Origin: an uncultured Planctomycetota bacterium
Lineage (GTDB): Bacteria > Planctomycetota > Planctomycetia > Pirellulales > Thermoguttaceae
Length of the DNA: 8,009 bases
Direction of reading: 5' to 3'
Assembly: GCA_902797455.1 (NCBI GenBank)
Contig: CADBTE010000171.1
Coordinates: 1-8,009 of the forward strand
The notes under the pieces are model-generated. The model had not been told where the DNA came from, searched no databases, and was given only the letters and a program-made list of their open reading frames with translations. Below, piece by piece: positions 6,204 through 8,009 of the stretch. Numbering within the stretch: position 1 is the first letter of the stretch; each line of letters starts with the position of its first letter. The translations under genes were made by a program, and so were the position numbers.

Positions 6204-7820
6204 ATGAGCAGCAACGGCAAACTTGCTCGTGAACAGGGCCCCCGTGAACAGTGGGGGGGGAGTCTCGGTTTCGTCCTCGCCGCGGCCGGCTCCGCGGTGG
6301 GGCTCGGGAATATTTGGCGCTTCCCCTATATCACCGGAGAGAACGGCGGCGGGGCGTTCGTCCTCGTCTACCTGATCTGCGTTCTGCTCATCGGGCTGCC
6401 GATTATGATCTGCGAAATCTCCCTCGGCCGATTCGCGCAGCGCGACCCGGTCGGCTCCTTCGCCAAGATCGCCCCCGGTCCGACGATCGGTACCCGAATG
6501 CTGGCGATGATCCTCTTCCTGGCCGGGATTCTGATGCTGATCTTCGCCCGCGTCGGGCTGGGACTTGTCTTCCTCGCGGCATCGGTCAGCTTCTTCTTCC
6601 ACGGCTGGCGCACGGTCGGTTACCTGTGTATCCTCACGCCGTTTGTTATTCTGGCCTACTACGGCACCGTGGGGGGGTGGACGATTACCTATTTTCTCAA
6701 GGGGGTCTTTCAGGGACTGAACTTCTCTACCCCCCAAGAGGCCGATGCGACCTTCCGGCAGATCGCCGATACCCCGAAGATCGCCGTGACGGCCCAGGTC
6801 GGCTTTATGCTTCTTTGCGGCCTGACGGTCCGTTTCGGGGTACGCAACGGTATCGAGCTGGTCAGCAAGTTTCTTCTTCCCCTGTTGTTTTTGCTGCTGA
6901 TCATCCTTATCGTCCGAGGCGTCACGCTGCCGAACGCCTCCGGCGGGGTGAATTTTCTTCTGTCCCCCGACTTTAGCAAACTCTCCACCGGCGGCGTGCT
7001 CCTGGCGATGGGACACGCGTTCTATTCCCTCTCTATCGGAATGGGGGCGCTGATCACCTATGGGAGCTACCTCGACTCGAAAAAGAACATCTTCGCCAGC
7101 GGTTTGATGATCGTCCTGCTCGATACCGTCGTGGCGATTATGGCGGGGCTGGCGATCTTTCCGGCGGTCTTCTCCGTCGGCATGCCGATCGACCAGGGGC
7201 CGGATCTTGTCTTCCAGATTATGCCGATCATCTTCAATTCCATCGGCGGGAGTTTCGGCTGGTTCTGGAGCTCGGTATTCTTTCTTCTCTTGGCGATCGC
7301 CGCTTTGACCAGCGGTATCAGCTTGCTGGAAGTCACGGTCTGCTGCCTGGTCGATCACTTCCGCATGAAGCGCCGCTCGGCGACCTTCTGGGCGACCTTG
7401 GTGATCACCGCCGTCGGCGTCCTGTGCACGATCAGTCACAACGACTGGAGCAGTTTAGAGACCCTGCGGCAGTGGATCACCCAGCTGTTCGGCGGGGCGC
7501 GCAACAGCATGTTCGACCTGGCCGATAAGGTCAGCAGCAGCTATATGCTCCCGATCAGCGGGCTGGGAATCTCGCTGTTCGTCGGCTGGGTCTGGGGGAC
7601 GAGCGCCGCGGTGCGTGAGCTGCGCCGAGGCGCCGGGCCTCTGCCCGACGTCAATTTCTTCGCCCTCCTGGCGGGGCTCAAAGATGACCCGATCGCTCAG
7701 GCGGGGACACACACGTTTACCCTCGGAATGATCTGGGGGATATTCGTGCGGTTTATCGCCCCGATCGGGATTGTCATTGTCTTCCTCCACTCGGTCGGCT
7801 GGCTCGATATCGGCCTGTAA
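6204..7820 (+). CDS. neurotransmitter:sodium symporter (NSS/SLC6) family transporter, second paralogue
   Basis: A 538-residue paralogue of the preceding transporter, alignable along its length. TM1 has GSAVGLGN (29-36), TM3 YY (152-153) with GGWT, TM6 FYSLS (273-277), TM7 LDT (306-308), TM8 AALTS (366-370). Predicted sodium ligands match those of the first paralogue (G29, V32, A366, T369, S370 for Na2; A31, N36, S275, D307 for Na1). Pocket residues differ: Y274 in place of F269 and M280 in place of L275, which hints at a different substrate. The extra hydrophobic segment between TM2 and TM3 is present (about 97-134, stretches 99-115 and 117-132). It also has about 27 more residues than the first paralogue in the loop before the last membrane helix (about 471-505). 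It has its own promoter and ribosome-binding site, 152 bp after the first gene. Sodium-coupled import is well supported; the substrate is unknown. Confidence 0.93.
   Translation: MSSNGKLAREQGPREQWGGSLGFVLAAAGSAVGLGNIWRFPYITGENGGGAFVLVYLICVLLIGLPIMICEISLGRFAQRDPVGSFAKIAPGPTIGTRMLAMILFLAGILMLIFARVGLGLVFLAASVSFFFHGWRTVGYLCILTPFVILAYYGTVGGWTITYFLKGVFQGLNFSTPQEADATFRQIADTPKIAVTAQVGFMLLCGLTVRFGVRNGIELVSKFLLPLLFLLLIILIVRGVTLPNASGGVNFLLSPDFSKLSTGGVLLAMGHAFYSLSIGMGALITYGSYLDSKKNIFASGLMIVLLDTVVAIMAGLAIFPAVFSVGMPIDQGPDLVFQIMPIIFNSIGGSFGWFWSSVFFLLLAIAALTSGISLLEVTVCCLVDHFRMKRRSATFWATLVITAVGVLCTISHNDWSSLETLRQWITQLFGGARNSMFDLADKVSSSYMLPISGLGISLFVGWVWGTSAAVRELRRGAGPLPDVNFFALLAGLKDDPIAQAGTHTFTLGMIWGIFVRFIAPIGIVIVFLHSVGWLDIGL
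6253..6260 (+). repeat. G8 homopolymer near the start of the second NSS gene
   Basis: Eight G at codons 17-19 (TGG GGG GGG), the homologous place to the G8 run in the first NSS gene. A G7 run at 6671-6677 also matches the first gene's G7 run in TM3. Both Gly pairs use GGG GGG although GGC is common elsewhere in the genes. Confidence 0.6.
7206..7270 (+). repeat. 65-bp block identical to 5503-5567 in the first NSS gene
   Basis: This is the second copy of the block described at 5503-5567. All 21 or so codons are identical here, while neighbouring codons differ frequently at third positions. Confidence 0.85.
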
Positions 7821-7827
7821 AACGGTA

Positions 7828-7840
7828 CCGCGGTTCGCGG
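7828..7840 (+). terminator. weak hairpin after the second NSS gene
   Basis: CCGCG-GTT-CGCGG forms a 5-bp stem with a 3-base loop 7 nt after the TAA at 7818-7820. The following bases (ATGTTATT) are T-rich but not a clean T-run, so it is at most a weak terminator or attenuator before the next gene. Confidence 0.3.
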
Positions 7841-7872
7841 ATGTTATTCATCAAGAGGTATTCCAAACGGCG

Positions 7873-8009
7873 ATGAGCGAAAAGACCTCCCGGCAAAGCC
7901 GTCCGTATACTGTTGGCGAGGAGATCGTCAACGCGATCACCCACGGAATCGGGGGCGGTCTGGCGATCGCCGCGCTGGTGCTGCTCGTCGTTCGGGCCGC
8001 CTGTCACGC
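7873..8009 (+). CDS. trhA: hemolysin III / TrhA (PAQR-like) family membrane protein, N-terminal part
   Basis: Only the first 45 codons are inside the window and the frame stays open to the right edge. The sequence PYTVGEEIVNAITHGIGGG (11-29) carries the family opening: E17, N20 and H24 in an ExxNxxTHGxG pattern, followed by a hydrophobic first membrane helix (about 29-41). The family consists of seven-helix inner-membrane proteins related to PAQR receptors and CREST hydrolases; in bacteria, TrhA is linked to membrane energetics or lipid homeostasis, and haemolysis is not a general property. The ATG is 52 bp after the second NSS stop. A purine-rich AGAGG (7854-7858) lies 14 nt upstream, which is far, and no better in-frame ATG, GTG or TTG is visible nearby. 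It may be read through from the transporter genes or have its own promoter; the context gives no functional link. Confidence 0.85.
   Translation, partial: MSEKTSRQSRPYTVGEEIVNAITHGIGGGLAIAALVLLVVRAACH

Noticed and set aside
6168..7439. 423-codon minus-strand open frame
   Set aside because: It is antisense to the second NSS gene; the Asp/Gln/Arg-rich translation reflects the complement of hydrophobic codons.

Overview
The window looks like the chromosome of a GC-rich bacterium. The best guess is the Planctomycetes-Verrucomicrobia-Lentisphaerae (PVC) group. The reasons are a Tat-exported DUF6807 ('PmoA-like') protein, which is common in that group, a long HrpA-type helicase, and several genes with weak or absent Shine-Dalgarno sites. 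This placement is an inference from protein style only; no rRNA or marker gene is present.

Layout. Positions 1-3222 (minus strand) hold the first 1074 codons of an HrpA-type DEAH-box RNA helicase, whose C-terminus lies beyond the left edge. Positions 3223-3450 are a divergent intergenic region. It contains a good sigma70-like promoter pointing right (TTGAAA-N17-TATGAT), a foldable leader, and a possible leaderless promoter for hrpA pointing left. From 3451 everything reads rightwards: a Tat-exported DUF6807 protein (3451-4446), two tandem neurotransmitter:sodium symporter (NSS/SLC6) paralogues (4516-6051 and 6204-7820), and the first 45 codons of a hemolysin III/TrhA-family membrane protein (from 7873). 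Each NSS gene has its own leader; the second also has a consensus TATAAT box.

How the genes fit together. The NSS pair should import small amino-acid-like or amine substrates with sodium across the inner membrane. They are clear paralogues that differ at two substrate-pocket positions, so they may take different substrates. The DUF6807 protein would act outside the cytoplasm and may be co-transcribed with the first transporter, but a shared pathway is only a guess. HrpA and TrhA look like unrelated neighbours.

Most notable observations. (1) Both NSS proteins carry an extra segment of about 40 residues with two hydrophobic stretches between TM2 and TM3, where typical LeuT-fold members have a short loop; it looks like an added helical hairpin. 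(2) Three exact-length tandem 11-bp repeats with AGGAA cores sit just before the first NSS gene, and the second gene's ribosome-binding site shares their core. (3) Both NSS genes have an 8-G run near the start codon and a 7-G run further in, which are possible slippage sites. (4) The paralogues share a 65-bp perfectly identical block inside otherwise synonymously diverged sequence. No CRISPR array, tRNA, rRNA, insertion sequence or obvious defence system was seen.
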